Positions 8,726-17,317 of a stretch of 64,000 nucleotides of DNA are shown one piece after another. The notes beneath the pieces are model-generated. The model ran no database searches. It was not told the DNA's origin and saw only the letters and a list, made by a program, of their open reading frames with translations. This stretch comes from Spiribacter curvatus (GTDB lineage: Bacteria; Pseudomonadota; Gammaproteobacteria; Nitrococcales; Nitrococcaceae), in NCBI RefSeq assembly GCF_000485905.1, contig NC_022664.1, positions 868,001 to 932,000 of the forward strand, read 5' to 3'. Every line of letters begins with the position of its first letter. Position 1 is the stretch's first letter. Position numbers and translations under genes: made by a program.

Positions 8726-9382
8726 TCACTGGACCTCCAGCGCTACCGGCGTCACAAACCAGTTATCGGGGTTGATCAGTTTGAAAACACCGGTCACCTC
8801 GACTCGCTGACCGGGGAGGGCGTCACGCGCCAGCCCATCGAGCACCTCCGCTTTCATAGCATCGTTAATGCCTGAGGCGGCATCCTGGTACTCGATTTGA
8901 TTGGTGAACTCACCGAAACTGATAGTACCGGTTGCGTCCCGCAAATCTGTACCGTTAACGGCAGGACCCAATTGCACGCGGACGGTCCGATCTTCCTGCA
9001 AGTTTGTGATCGAAACAGTGAAGACGCCGGATCTCCCCTCGTCGACTGTCCCGACGAAATTTACTGGGATAATTGCCCCAACGCCTGCATCGACGCCGTA
9101 TTTGTCGCTTGCCGCGCTGCGGTCAGCTTGGATGGCTTCGCTCAGCGTGGCTGCCTCAACCGCGTTTTCGATCACAAATTCACGGATCCGCGGAAATTCG
9201 CGGGCACCGTACGCTGCTGGATTGAAGGCCATCTCGCGTTGATCCGCCTCGGAACCGCTCTGCACAACGGTTGTATCGACCGCGATGGCGGCGCCCAGGA
9301 TTGCGACACCGATGCCTGCATAGAGTCGTGAGCGCCAAGGCCTGCGCCGGACTATAGGTGTGTCGACGGTAGTAGCCGCCAT
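8726..9382 (-). CDS. DUF2291-family membrane-anchored periplasmic protein
   Basis: A 218-residue protein that looks like DUF2291. It has a short cytoplasmic start with a basic stretch (RRRPWRSR), one hydrophobic segment at about residues 19-36 (LYAGIGVAILGAAIAV), then a soluble domain with NPAAYG, FVGTVDEGRSGVFTVSI, VQLGPAVNGTDLRDATG and ISFGEFTNQIEYQD. I recall this family as a recurring, uncharacterised partner of ribose-type sugar ABC transporters. A strong Shine-Dalgarno, AGGAGGAGAGG, precedes ATG 9382. It is the promoter-proximal gene of the transport operon and sits in the same transcript as the ATPase. A periplasmic accessory role in uptake is inferred from context; no enzymatic motif is visible. 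Confidence 0.75.
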   Translation of the reverse strand: MAATTVDTPIVRRRPWRSRLYAGIGVAILGAAIAVDTTVVQSGSEADQREMAFNPAAYGAREFPRIREFVIENAVEAATLSEAIQADRSAASDKYGVDAGVGAIIPVNFVGTVDEGRSGVFTVSITNLQEDRTVRVQLGPAVNGTDLRDATGTISFGEFTNQIEYQDAASGINDAMKAEVLDGLARDALPGQRVEVTGVFKLINPDNWFVTPVALEVQ

Positions 9383-9440
9383 GCTCCTCTCCTCCTGTCA
9401 TCGTCTCGGCCTTTAATGGCTCTATGCGATATTTGTGGGT

Positions 9441-9456
9441 TAAACGTGTTATTTAT
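9441..9456. promoter_or_regulatory. candidate operator in the ery divergent promoter region
   Basis: GTGTTATTTATCACAC is an almost perfect 16-bp palindrome: the arms GTGTTAT and ATCACAC differ from symmetry at one base pair. It lies in the 171-base gap between the DUF2291/transporter operon and eryA. The core GTGTTAT recurs in GTGTTATAAACAC between the transketolase and eryH genes. A minus-strand TTGACA at about 9461-9466 lies beside it. The most likely binder is EryD or the DeoR protein of this locus; binding is not shown. Confidence 0.5.
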
Positions 9457-9515
9457 CACACAAGATGTCAAGCGGTTGATGGCCGTGCGCTCTCGAGGGT
9501 CAACGCTCCATCCAG

Positions 9516-9546
9516 TTGACACGGCGAGCACGTGATGAAATAAATT
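9516..9546 (+). promoter_or_regulatory. possible eryA promoter giving a nearly leaderless transcript
   Basis: A perfect TTGACA -35 box is at 9516-9521. The best -10 is TAAATT at 9541-9546, with a long 19-base spacer. Transcription would then start within a few bases of ATG 9554. No Shine-Dalgarno sequence precedes that ATG, which fits a leaderless message. The -10 match is only four of six, so this is tentative. Confidence 0.4.
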
Positions 9547-9553
9547 ACACGCA

Positions 9554-11119
9554 ATGGAAGAACATTCAAACAAAGATCTGATCGTTGGCATCGATGCCGG
9601 GACATCAGTCATTAAGGCAGTAGCATTCACGGTCGGTGGGTATCAGATTGGCGCGGCGGCCCGAACCAATCGATATGTCACTGGTGAGGACGGGCGCGTT
9701 GAGCAGTCGATGACCCAGACCTGGGCGGACACGGCGAGCGCACTTCAAGTGCTTGCAGAGAACGTGAAAGGACTGGCATCTCGCACCGCAGCGATTGGGG
9801 TAACCGGCCAAGGCGATGGGACTTGGCTGGTTGACCGCCAAGGCGATCCAGTCGGGAATGCCTGGCTATGGCTTGACTCACGTGCTGCGTTGCTGACCGA
9901 GCGCCTGTCTCATGCCGAGACTGACCCAGATCGATTCGCGGCGACAGGCACTGGGCTGAATACGTGTCAACAGGGCGCACAGATGGCCTACATGGATCAG
10001 CATGACCCTGCGTTACTGGATCGCGCGCGCACGGCGCTCCATTGTAAGGATTGGCTCTACTATCAGCTCACCGGCGTATTGGCCACTGATCCATCTGAGG
10101 CGAGCTTTACCTTCGGCAATTTTCGTACGCGTGACTACGACAGTACGGTCATTAACGCCTTGGGACTGACTCATCGCCGCTCTTTGCTACCGCCAATACT
10201 CGAAGGAACAGCAGCTGGCCATCCACTGAGCCGAGAAGCGGCTAATGCCACAGGCATGCGCGCGGGAACGCCAGTCAGCCTTGGCTATGTAGATATGGTC
10301 ATGAGCGCGCTAGGAGCGGGGCTTCACACAGGTGAGGCTGGGACCGCCTGTTCCGCGATAGGGTCCACTGGCGTACATCTACAAAGCCGCACGACCGATC
10401 AGGTTGTTCTGAATCGCGAACGTACCGGGTATTCGATCTGTTTGCCTGTCGCCGGACAGGTTGCCCAGGTTCAGACGAATATGGCGGCGACGCTCAACAT
10501 CGACTGGATGCTCGACGTAATGGCCGGGTTGCTCGAGGAATTTGGTCAGTCGCCGACGCGATGCGACTTGATGACTCACCTTGATGTCTGGTTACAGCAA
10601 ACGACACCCGCTGAAATCCTCTACCACCCCTACATCTCTGAAGCGGGCGAGCGCGGTCCATTTTTAAACGCCCGAGCCCGCGCCGGTTTTATTGGTCTGT
10701 CTGCGCGACACGGATTCAAAGACATGCTCCGTGGGGTTGTGGACGGGATAGCGCTGGCCGCCGCGGATTGCTATGCGGTCATGGGCGGTACGCCAAGAGA
10801 GCTGCGTCTGAGCGGTGGGGCGGTGCGCTCCCCGATGTTGCGGGCCTCGCTCGCTGCAGCGGTTGGGGCGCCAGTGCGGGTTTGCAGCCGGGATGAGGCG
10901 GGCGCCGCGGGCTGCGCGATGATGGCCGCTGTCTCCATCGGTGCCTATCCCGATATGGACGCCTGCGTCGCTGATTGGGTGGTGCCGCTGTTAGGCGAAG
11001 CGGAGCCGCCGGATTCGTCGATCATGGAGCGTTATCAAATATTACTGTCAGCCTACCGGGAAGCGCGAGAAGCGATGCCTCCGGTCTGGGCGCGGCTCGC
11101 CAATAACAAAGGAGCTTAA
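9554..11119 (+). CDS. eryA: erythritol kinase EryA (FGGY family)
   Basis: A 521-residue FGGY kinase. The ATP loop is IVGIDAGTSVIKAVAF at residues 10-25. GVTGQGDGTWLVD and LHCKDWLYYQLTG lie in the first domain. The probable catalytic base is Asp247 in GYVDMVMSALG. The second domain has LRLSGGAVRSPMLRASLAAAVGAPV. In the erythritol pathway this enzyme phosphorylates erythritol to L-erythritol 4-phosphate in the cytosol. FGGY kinases vary in substrate, so the call rests mainly on context. EryB-, EryC- and EryD-like genes follow in the same order as in the Brucella ery operon, and EryH- and EryI-like genes follow in the same locus. The start has no Shine-Dalgarno. The stop is one base from the eryB GTG. 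Confidence 0.82.
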   Translation: MEEHSNKDLIVGIDAGTSVIKAVAFTVGGYQIGAAARTNRYVTGEDGRVEQSMTQTWADTASALQVLAENVKGLASRTAAIGVTGQGDGTWLVDRQGDPVGNAWLWLDSRAALLTERLSHAETDPDRFAATGTGLNTCQQGAQMAYMDQHDPALLDRARTALHCKDWLYYQLTGVLATDPSEASFTFGNFRTRDYDSTVINALGLTHRRSLLPPILEGTAAGHPLSREAANATGMRAGTPVSLGYVDMVMSALGAGLHTGEAGTACSAIGSTGVHLQSRTTDQVVLNRERTGYSICLPVAGQVAQVQTNMAATLNIDWMLDVMAGLLEEFGQSPTRCDLMTHLDVWLQQTTPAEILYHPYISEAGERGPFLNARARAGFIGLSARHGFKDMLRGVVDGIALAAADCYAVMGGTPRELRLSGGAVRSPMLRASLAAAVGAPVRVCSRDEAGAAGCAMMAAVSIGAYPDMDACVADWVVPLLGEAEPPDSSIMERYQILLSAYREAREAMPPVWARLANNKGA

Positions 11120-11120
11120 T

Positions 11121-12632
11121 GTGACTGATCTACCGACAGTGGATCTCTTCGTGATTGGTGGTGGCATCAATGGCGCCGGCATGGCGCGTGATGCCGCAGG
11201 GCGGGGGCTGAGCGTTGTGTTATGCGAGAAGGATGATCTCGCCGAGGGCACCTCATCCCGCTCAGGTAAACTTGTTCATGGTGGATTGCGCTATCTCGAG
11301 TATTACGAATTCCGACTGGTGCGAGAGGCGCTCATTGAGCGAGAGGTGCTCATGAATTCTGCCCCGCATATTATCTGGCCACTGCGGTTTGTGCTGCCTC
11401 ACTCACCTGAGGATCGTCCAGCCTGGTTGGTACGGCTTGGGCTTTTTCTCTACGACCATCTCGGCGGCCGTAAGCGGTTGCCGGGCACCCGCACGCTCGA
11501 TCTGCGTCGCAGTCCTGAGGGAGCGGCAATTCAAGATCAATATAAACGAGGTTTTGAATACTCGGACTGCTGGGTGGACGATGCGAGATTGGTCGTGTTG
11601 AACGCCCTGGATGCGGCAGAGCACGGCGCGACAGTGCTCACTCGAAGCCCCTGCACGGGCGCCTGGCGTGAAGACAATTACTGGCGGGTGGAGACCACCG
11701 ACCGACTCACTGGCGAGAAAAGTGCATACCGCGCCCGCATGCTGGTTAATACGGCCGGTCCCTGGGTGACGGACATTATTACGCGTGTCGCCCATGCGCG
11801 ATCTACTCGTAACGTCCGACTTGTCAAAGGGTCCCACATCATCGTTCCGAAGTTCTGGGAGGGTGCCAATGCCTACCTGGTCCAGAATCACGACAAGCGT
11901 GTCATCTTCATCAATCCCTACGAGGGGGATAAGGCGCTTATAGGGACGACCGATATCCCGTGGGAGGGTCGGGCAGAGGACGTAGTGGCCGAGGAGGCGG
12001 AGATCGAGTACCTCATCGCAGCCGTGAACCGCTACTTTAAAGAGCAGCTGCAGCGTGGTGATGTCCTGGAGACATTTTCAGGGGTTCGCGCACTGTTTGA
12101 TGATGGCCAGGGTAATCCCTCAGCCGTGACCCGGGACTACGTCTTCGATCTTGATGAAACCGGTGACGCCCCGTTATTGAATGTTTTTGGTGGCAAGATC
12201 ACCACGTTTCGTGAGCTCGCCGAGCGAGGTCTTAAACAGATCCGCCACTATTTCCCGAACATGCGCGATGCATGGACGGACAGCGCGCCGCTGCCAGGTG
12301 GGGATCTGCCCGACGCCGACTATGAAGCCTTTATGCAATCGCTGAAGAGCGACTATCCGTGGATGCCAGTTGAGTTGCGTCAGCATTATGGACGTCTCTA
12401 TGGCACGCGAGCAGCTGCGATTATCCGCGATGCGCACTCACTTGACGGGCTTGGGGAGCATTTTGGTGGAACGTTATATGCAGCTGAGGCGCGTTATTTG
12501 ATTGATAAGGAGTGGGCGCGAACACCGGAAGATGTGCTTTGGCGGCGTACCAAGCATGGGCTTCATCTTAGCGAGGCACAGCGGGATGTATTCGCGGACT
12601 GGTTCCGAAAGGGCCACTACCAGGCTGCTTGA
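11121..12632 (+). CDS. eryB: erythritol-4-phosphate dehydrogenase EryB (GlpD-like flavoprotein)
   Basis: A 503-residue FAD-dependent dehydrogenase of the GlpD/GlpO class. Residues 8-20 hold the dinucleotide motif DLFVIGGGINGAG. EGTSSRSGKLVHGGLRYLE, the family's substrate/FAD loop, follows. Later come VNTAGPWV, RLVKGSHIIVP, IGTTDIPW, FSGVRALF and NVFGGKITTFRELAERG, and the C-terminal helical domain is complete. EryB oxidises L-erythritol 4-phosphate to L-3-tetrulose 4-phosphate at the membrane, passing electrons to quinone. A plain glycerol-3-phosphate dehydrogenase is the alternative, but tight spacing to eryA (one base) and eryC (one base) argues for EryB. GTG 11121 is the start, with AAAGGAG eight bases ahead. 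It is the intact paralogue of the broken dehydrogenase at 1.8-3.5 kb. Confidence 0.82.
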   Translation: MTDLPTVDLFVIGGGINGAGMARDAAGRGLSVVLCEKDDLAEGTSSRSGKLVHGGLRYLEYYEFRLVREALIEREVLMNSAPHIIWPLRFVLPHSPEDRPAWLVRLGLFLYDHLGGRKRLPGTRTLDLRRSPEGAAIQDQYKRGFEYSDCWVDDARLVVLNALDAAEHGATVLTRSPCTGAWREDNYWRVETTDRLTGEKSAYRARMLVNTAGPWVTDIITRVAHARSTRNVRLVKGSHIIVPKFWEGANAYLVQNHDKRVIFINPYEGDKALIGTTDIPWEGRAEDVVAEEAEIEYLIAAVNRYFKEQLQRGDVLETFSGVRALFDDGQGNPSAVTRDYVFDLDETGDAPLLNVFGGKITTFRELAERGLKQIRHYFPNMRDAWTDSAPLPGGDLPDADYEAFMQSLKSDYPWMPVELRQHYGRLYGTRAAAIIRDAHSLDGLGEHFGGTLYAAEARYLIDKEWARTPEDVLWRRTKHGLHLSEAQRDVFADWFRKGHYQAA

Positions 12633-12633
12633 T

Positions 12634-13566
12634 ATGCCCCTTTCCCTATCACTCAACACCAACCCGCTTGTGAATCGGTTTGCCGAACCGGATGATCTGA
12701 TCAGCACGGTGGCATCCCACATCCGTATCCGTGATCTTCAGCTTACCCACGAGTTCATCAACCCTTGCTGGCCAGACGAAACGATCCGACGCCTGACCCG
12801 AGCCATGCAACGATCGCTTGCTCGAACCGGTGTACGAGTGACATCCGGAATGACCGGTCCTTATGGTCGACTCAACCATTTCGGTCATCCTGATCGGGAT
12901 GTTCGCGCCTATTATGTGCGGTGGTTCAAGCGCTTTGCTGACATCATCGCAGAACTTGGCGGGCGGTCGATGGGCACGCAGTTCGCGATTTTCACTTATC
13001 GAGACTTTGATGATCCGCATCGCCGCGAGGCACTGATCAATATCGCTCTGGACTGTTGGGAGGAGGTCGCTGTGCATGCCCGCGCTGCCGGGCTCGATTT
13101 CCTATTCTGGGAGCCGATGAGCATCGGCCGGGAATTTGGTGAAACGATTGAAAGATCCATGGCGTTGCAGCGACGCATCGACGGCGAAGCACTCGCGCTG
13201 CCGCTGTGGATGATGGGAGATATCGATCATGGTGACATCACCAGCGATAACCCCGATGACTATGATCCCTATGCATGGGCGAGGGCGCTCCCGCCGGTTT
13301 CTCCCATCATCCATATTAAGCAGAGTCTCATGGATAAGGGCGGGCATCGACCCTTTACGAGTGAGCATAACCGGTATGGACGGATTCAACCCGAGCCGTT
13401 GCTGGCGGCACTTGCTGGCGGCGGCGCCGAAGACAACGAGATCTGTCTTGAGCTGGGGTTCAAGGAACGTGAGCCGGACGATCGGCGGGTTATCGAACAC
13501 ATAGCGGAAAGCGTCGCCTTTTGGGCCCCGCATATCGAGACCGGGATTAACGATCTCGTCGGATAA
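12634..13566 (+). CDS. eryC: L-3-tetrulose-4-phosphate racemase EryC (xylose isomerase-like TIM barrel)
   Basis: A 310-residue member of the xylose isomerase-like superfamily. Metal/acid residues are spread over the barrel strands: TREF-type LTHEFINP early on, GGRSMGTQFAIF, GLDFLFWEPMSIGREFGET, LWMMGDIDHGDI, IHIKQSL and ICLELGFKEREPDDR. In Brucella, EryC was first called a dehydrogenase but was shown biochemically to interconvert L- and D-3-tetrulose 4-phosphate (Barbier and colleagues, by my memory). The length and position directly after eryB and before eryD match. I chose ATG 12634, one base after the eryB stop, over an upstream start overlapping eryB by about 130 bases. No oxidoreductase cofactor motif is present, consistent with isomerisation. 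Confidence 0.82.
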   Translation: MPLSLSLNTNPLVNRFAEPDDLISTVASHIRIRDLQLTHEFINPCWPDETIRRLTRAMQRSLARTGVRVTSGMTGPYGRLNHFGHPDRDVRAYYVRWFKRFADIIAELGGRSMGTQFAIFTYRDFDDPHRREALINIALDCWEEVAVHARAAGLDFLFWEPMSIGREFGETIERSMALQRRIDGEALALPLWMMGDIDHGDITSDNPDDYDPYAWARALPPVSPIIHIKQSLMDKGGHRPFTSEHNRYGRIQPEPLLAALAGGGAEDNEICLELGFKEREPDDRRVIEHIAESVAFWAPHIETGINDLVG

Positions 13567-13579
13567 GGGAGAGATACGT

Positions 13580-14551
13580 TTGAGGCGAAACGTCAACGGA
13601 TATGGAGCAGATGATCATAGCCTAGCGCTGCGAGCAGCGTGGCTTCACTACGTAGGCGGCCTCACTCAGGCGGCTGTCGCGCGCAAACTAAAGCTCACCT
13701 CCGTCAAGACACACCGTCTGATTGCCCGGGCTGTTGCTGACGGAGCGGTTAAGTTCAGCATTGATGGCGACATCGTTGAGTGTCTGGAGCTGGAGGCCGC
13801 ACTCGCAAAGCGCTATGGATTGTCCGTTTGTGAGGTAACACCCGACCTCGCCGAGTCTGGGCTACCACTGCGCGCCCTCGGCCTTGCGGGTGCCAGTTAT
13901 CTGGCCCGTCTGATTGACCGGTCCGCGGGGCACATGATCGGTCTGGGTCATGGGCGAACATTGGCCGCAGTCGTTAACGAGTTGGCGCAACGCACCGCCT
14001 CTAACGTGCGTTTCGTCTCGCTGCTTGGTGGCCTTACCCGTCATTACGCGGCCAATCCCCATGATGTCATGCACCGGATCGCCCAGCGCACAGATGCGCC
14101 CGCACACGTCATGCCGGTGCCTTTCTGCGCGAACAGTCCGGATGATCGGTCGGTGCTCCTTTCCCAGCACGGAGTGAGTGAGGTGTTCGCAATGGCACAA
14201 ACCGCACCGATCAAGCTTGTCGGCATTGGAACGGTCGATGACGACGCGCAGCTCCTCCGTGCGGGGATGATTGAGGACGCGGACCTGGCCGAGATCATCG
14301 ATGCCGGCGCCGTTGGCGAGCTTCTTGGGCATTTTTTCGATGTGCACGGTGGCCGGATTGCCACCGCGCTTGATGGTCGGACGCTGGCCGTTTCACTGGC
14401 GGAATGCGGGGATGACCAGCTTGTGGCAATCGCGGGCGGCATCGACAAGACAGAGAGCATTGCTGCGGTGCTCCAGAGCGGTTCTCTCACCGGGCTGATC
14501 ATCGACGAGAGCACGGCGCGGGAGGTCCTGCAACGTGGCGATGCCCGGTAA
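13580..14551 (+). CDS. eryD: SorC/DeoR-type sugar-binding transcriptional regulator EryD
   Basis: A 323-residue regulator of the SorC family. The N-terminus holds a short helix-turn-helix at about residues 17-50 (WLHYVGGLTQAAVARKL-LTSVKTHRLIARA). The rest is the SorC effector domain, recognisable by LLGGLTRHYAANPHDVMHRIAQ, PVPFCANS, IGTVDDDAQLLRAGMI, GAVGELLGHFFDVHG and a final IAGGIDKTESIAAVLQSG. EryD represses the ery operon in Brucella and is released by erythritol. The same role is inferred here because the gene is the fourth in the same order. The start is TTG 13580 with GGGAGAG about ten bases ahead. The gene ends nine bases from the convergent transaldolase gene. Candidate binding sites are the palindromes near 9.45 and 17.3 kb. 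Confidence 0.82.
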   Translation: MRRNVNGYGADDHSLALRAAWLHYVGGLTQAAVARKLKLTSVKTHRLIARAVADGAVKFSIDGDIVECLELEAALAKRYGLSVCEVTPDLAESGLPLRALGLAGASYLARLIDRSAGHMIGLGHGRTLAAVVNELAQRTASNVRFVSLLGGLTRHYAANPHDVMHRIAQRTDAPAHVMPVPFCANSPDDRSVLLSQHGVSEVFAMAQTAPIKLVGIGTVDDDAQLLRAGMIEDADLAEIIDAGAVGELLGHFFDVHGGRIATALDGRTLAVSLAECGDDQLVAIAGGIDKTESIAAVLQSGSLTGLIIDESTAREVLQRGDAR

Positions 14552-14560
14552 CCGGATCAT

Positions 14561-15214
14561 TCAAATTATCGTCTGGCCTGTTGCCTCCCAGTCACTGACG
14601 AACTGATCGATACCCTTATTGGTGAGGACGTGACTCGCCAGCCCGCGAATGATCGCAGGTGGGATTGTCGCCACATCGGCGCCGGCCAGGGCCGCCTCTT
14701 TCACATGATTGCCGCTGCGGATCGATGCCGCGAGGATCTCTGTATCAAACCCATAATTATCATAGATCGCCCGGATATCGCGGATAAGCGCCATACTGTC
14801 GAGATTGATATCGTCAAGCCGACCCAGGAAAGGTGAAATGTAGCTGGCTCCCGCCTTTGCTGCCAGAAGGGCCTGATTCGCCGAAAAACATAAGGTGACG
14901 TTGGTTTGGATGCCACGGGAGCGCATCTGTCGGCAGGCCTTGAGTCCGTTGAGCGTGAGTGGCAATTTCACCACAACGTTATCGGCGATATCAGCAAGGA
15001 TCCGTCCTTCTTTCATCATGCCTTCGTAATCCAGAGCGGCTACTTCCGCGGACACGGGGCCGTTTACGATTTCACAGATTTCGGCGACTACTTCCTTGAA
15101 GTCACGTCCTGACTTGGCAATGAGTGATGGATTGGTCGTCACACCATTGAGTAGTCCGTAATCGTTGAGCTCGCTAATATCCTCGGCGATTGCGGTATCA
15201 ACAAAGAATTTCAT
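14561..15214 (-). CDS. tal: TalC-type small transaldolase
   Basis: A 217-residue member of the fructose-6-phosphate aldolase/small transaldolase group. The Schiff-base lysine is Lys83 in VVKLPLT. Other blocks are [39 protein letters not shown], and [26 protein letters not shown]. The residue that separates the two activities (Tyr131 in E. coli FSA, Phe in transaldolases) is Phe129 here, in SPFLGRLDD, so true transaldolase activity is favoured. That fits the locus: transaldolase can use erythrose 4-phosphate as an acceptor, forming sedoheptulose 7-phosphate from fructose 6-phosphate. It is followed on the same strand, upstream, by transketolase with 17 bases between them, so the pair is one operon read toward eryD. 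Confidence 0.88.
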   Translation of the reverse strand: MKFFVDTAIAEDISELNDYGLLNGVTTNPSLIAKSGRDFKEVVAEICEIVNGPVSAEVAALDYEGMMKEGRILADIADNVVVKLPLTLNGLKACRQMRSRGIQTNVTLCFSANQALLAAKAGASYISPFLGRLDDINLDSMALIRDIRAIYDNYGFDTEILAASIRSGNHVKEAALAGADVATIPPAIIRGLASHVLTNKGIDQFVSDWEATGQTII

Positions 15215-15231
15215 GGTCGGTGCTCCTTGGG

Positions 15232-17220
15232 TTATTGAAGGTCAAGTCGATGCTCGGCGCGCTTGACGATGGCATTGGCCGTAATGCCGAAGTGCTCATA
15301 GAGAGCTGGGCCGGGACCCGATGCGCCAAAACCGTCCATGCCAATCACGTCAGCTTCTGAGTCGACGTAACGTGTCCAGCCAAACTTCCCAGCTGCTTCG
15401 ATGGCAATGCGGGGTGCTTCACCCAGCACCTTGGCGCGATAATCGGCCGGTTGTATTTCAAACTGCTCCCAACAGGGCATCGAGACCACATTCACATTAA
15501 TGCCGTACTCTCGGTGCAGGACCTTGGCGGCCTCAACGGCAATCGCCACTTCAGTCCCTGTGCCCAGCAGTGTCAGGGCTTCGACATCGCCGAGCCTGAA
15601 AATGACGTAGGCTCCTCGCGCAGTCATATTCTCTCCACGATCGGTTACTCGTAGTTGTGGTGTTCCCTGTCTGGAGAGGGCGAGTAGTGAGGGTGCGTCA
15701 CGGCTGCGTAGGGCGAGCTCCCAGCACTCCAGCGTCTCTATGGCGTCGGCCGGGCGATAGACATGCAGACCGGGTATCGCGCGCAATGCAGCCAGATGCT
15801 CGATCGGCTGATGAGTGGGACCGTCCTCGCCGAGACCAATCGAATCATGGGTCATCACGAAGATCGTCCCAATTCGCATGAGCGCGGCGAGTCGGATGGC
15901 ATTGCGGGCATAATCCGAGAAAACGAGAAAGGTGCCCCCGAAGGGGATGATCCCGCCATGGTTGTTCATGCCATTCATTGCGGCCGCCATGGCGAACTCA
16001 CGAACACCATAGCCGATGTATCGACCAGGTGATGCGCGTGAGAAAAGCGGCTCAAGAGCCGGTACTCGCGTGAGGTTGGAACCGGTCAGATCAGCCGATC
16101 CGCCCACGAGCTCGGGCACGCAGTCAGCAATCACTTCCAGAGCCATCTGGCTCGCCCTGCGGGTCGCCACCTTCTTCGGATCTGCAAACAGTGCTGAGCG
16201 TGCTGTTGCCACGACCTCGCTAAGCCCCTCCGGAAGCTGCCGACGCATGCGCCGCATGAACGCGTCCCGACGCGATCTCGGCAATGCGTCAATTCTCGCC
16301 TCCCAGTCTTTCCGTGCAGTCACTCCGCGCCGACCGATCTCATGCCATTCCTGTGCGGCTGAGGGCGGAATCACAAATGGTGGCTCGGTCCATCCGAGGG
16401 CTTCGCGAGCGGCCTCCGCCTCCACTGTGCCAAGTGGTGCGCCGTGTGATGCCGCGGTTCCGGACTTCGTTGGTGCCCCATAACCAATGGTTGTTCTCAT
16501 TGCGATCAATGACGGTTTTTCGCTCTCCTCTCGTGCTGCGGTGATGGCAGCGTCGAGCGCTGTTGCATCGTGCCCGTCGCAGCGCTGGACGTGCCAGTGA
16601 CAGGCTGCGAACCGCCCAGGGATATCCTCCGAGAATGAAATGCTGGTGTCGCCGTCAATAGTGATGCCGTTATCGTCATAGAGAACGATGAGTCGCCCAA
16701 GGCCAAGGTGTCCTGCCAGTGAAATGGCCTCCTGGCCAACGCCCTCCTGCAAGCAGCCATCGCCCGCCAGGACATAAGTGTGATGGTTCATCGCATTGGC
16801 GCTGAACTCCCCGCGCAGCATTCGCTCAGCCATTGCCATTCCAACGGCCGCCGCGAGGCCCTGACCAAGCGGCCCCGTGGTCGTTTCAATGCCGGGTAGG
16901 TGGCCGTATTCAGGATGGCCCGCGGTCGGGGAGCCGATTTGCCGGAACTGGCGTAGATACGCCATCGAAACGTCTTCAATACCCGTCAGGTGGAGCAGCG
17001 CATAGAGGAGCATCGAGGCATGGCCATTGGATACGACCAGCCGATCACGATCCGGCCAGTCGGGCGTCGATGCATCAAATCGTAGGTGGTGCCGCGCCAG
17101 AACGGTGATGGCGTCAGCCATGCCCATCGGCGCCCCGGGATGACCGGACTGAGCCTCCTCTACGGCGTCTACCGCCAGCGCACGAATGCAGTTGGCAAGG
17201 GTTGCGTGGTCGCTGGCCAT
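15232..17220 (-). CDS. tkt: transketolase
   Basis: A 662-residue thiamine-diphosphate transketolase. N-terminal blocks are [52 protein letters not shown] and the ThDP-binding [15 protein letters not shown]. The pyrimidine domain has [13 protein letters not shown] and [29 protein letters not shown], including the expected histidines. The C-terminal domain ends in [13 protein letters not shown] and [16 protein letters not shown]. It transfers two-carbon units between ketoses and aldoses in the pentose phosphate pathway. Being inside the ery locus, beside a transaldolase, it probably handles the erythrose 4-phosphate made from erythritol. ATG 17220 is preferred over an upstream ATG because it matches the family start ([14 protein letters not shown]) and has GGGGATT ahead. 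It is divergent from eryH with 97 bases between. Confidence 0.94.
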   Translation of the reverse strand: MASDHATLANCIRALAVDAVEEAQSGHPGAPMGMADAITVLARHHLRFDASTPDWPDRDRLVVSNGHASMLLYALLHLTGIEDVSMAYLRQFRQIGSPTAGHPEYGHLPGIETTTGPLGQGLAAAVGMAMAERMLRGEFSANAMNHHTYVLAGDGCLQEGVGQEAISLAGHLGLGRLIVLYDDNGITIDGDTSISFSEDIPGRFAACHWHVQRCDGHDATALDAAITAAREESEKPSLIAMRTTIGYGAPTKSGTAASHGAPLGTVEAEAAREALGWTEPPFVIPPSAAQEWHEIGRRGVTARKDWEARIDALPRSRRDAFMRRMRRQLPEGLSEVVATARSALFADPKKVATRRASQMALEVIADCVPELVGGSADLTGSNLTRVPALEPLFSRASPGRYIGYGVREFAMAAAMNGMNNHGGIIPFGGTFLVFSDYARNAIRLAALMRIGTIFVMTHDSIGLGEDGPTHQPIEHLAALRAIPGLHVYRPADAIETLECWELALRSRDAPSLLALSRQGTPQLRVTDRGENMTARGAYVIFRLGDVEALTLLGTGTEVAIAVEAAKVLHREYGINVNVVSMPCWEQFEIQPADYRAKVLGEAPRIAIEAAGKFGWTRYVDSEADVIGMDGFGASGPGPALYEHFGITANAIVKRAEHRLDLQ

Positions 17221-17277
17221 AGCGGCTAATCCCCAAATGTCACAGTTGAGCCGATAATCTAACAACAAAATATGTTA

Positions 17278-17314
17278 TAAAATAGTATATTCGTGTTATA
17301 AACACCATAACAAG
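17278..17314. promoter_or_regulatory. candidate operator between tkt and eryH
   Basis: The 97-base divergent gap is very AT-rich against its surroundings. It contains two copies of GTTATAAA. The second lies in GTGTTATAAACAC, an inverted repeat with arms GTGTT/AACAC around ATA. The shared GTGTTAT core links this site to the palindrome upstream of eryA. A common regulator, EryD or the locus DeoR protein, is the simplest explanation. Neither divergent start codon has a strong -35/-10 pair that I can fix with confidence. Confidence 0.45.
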
Positions 17315-17317
17315 CCG

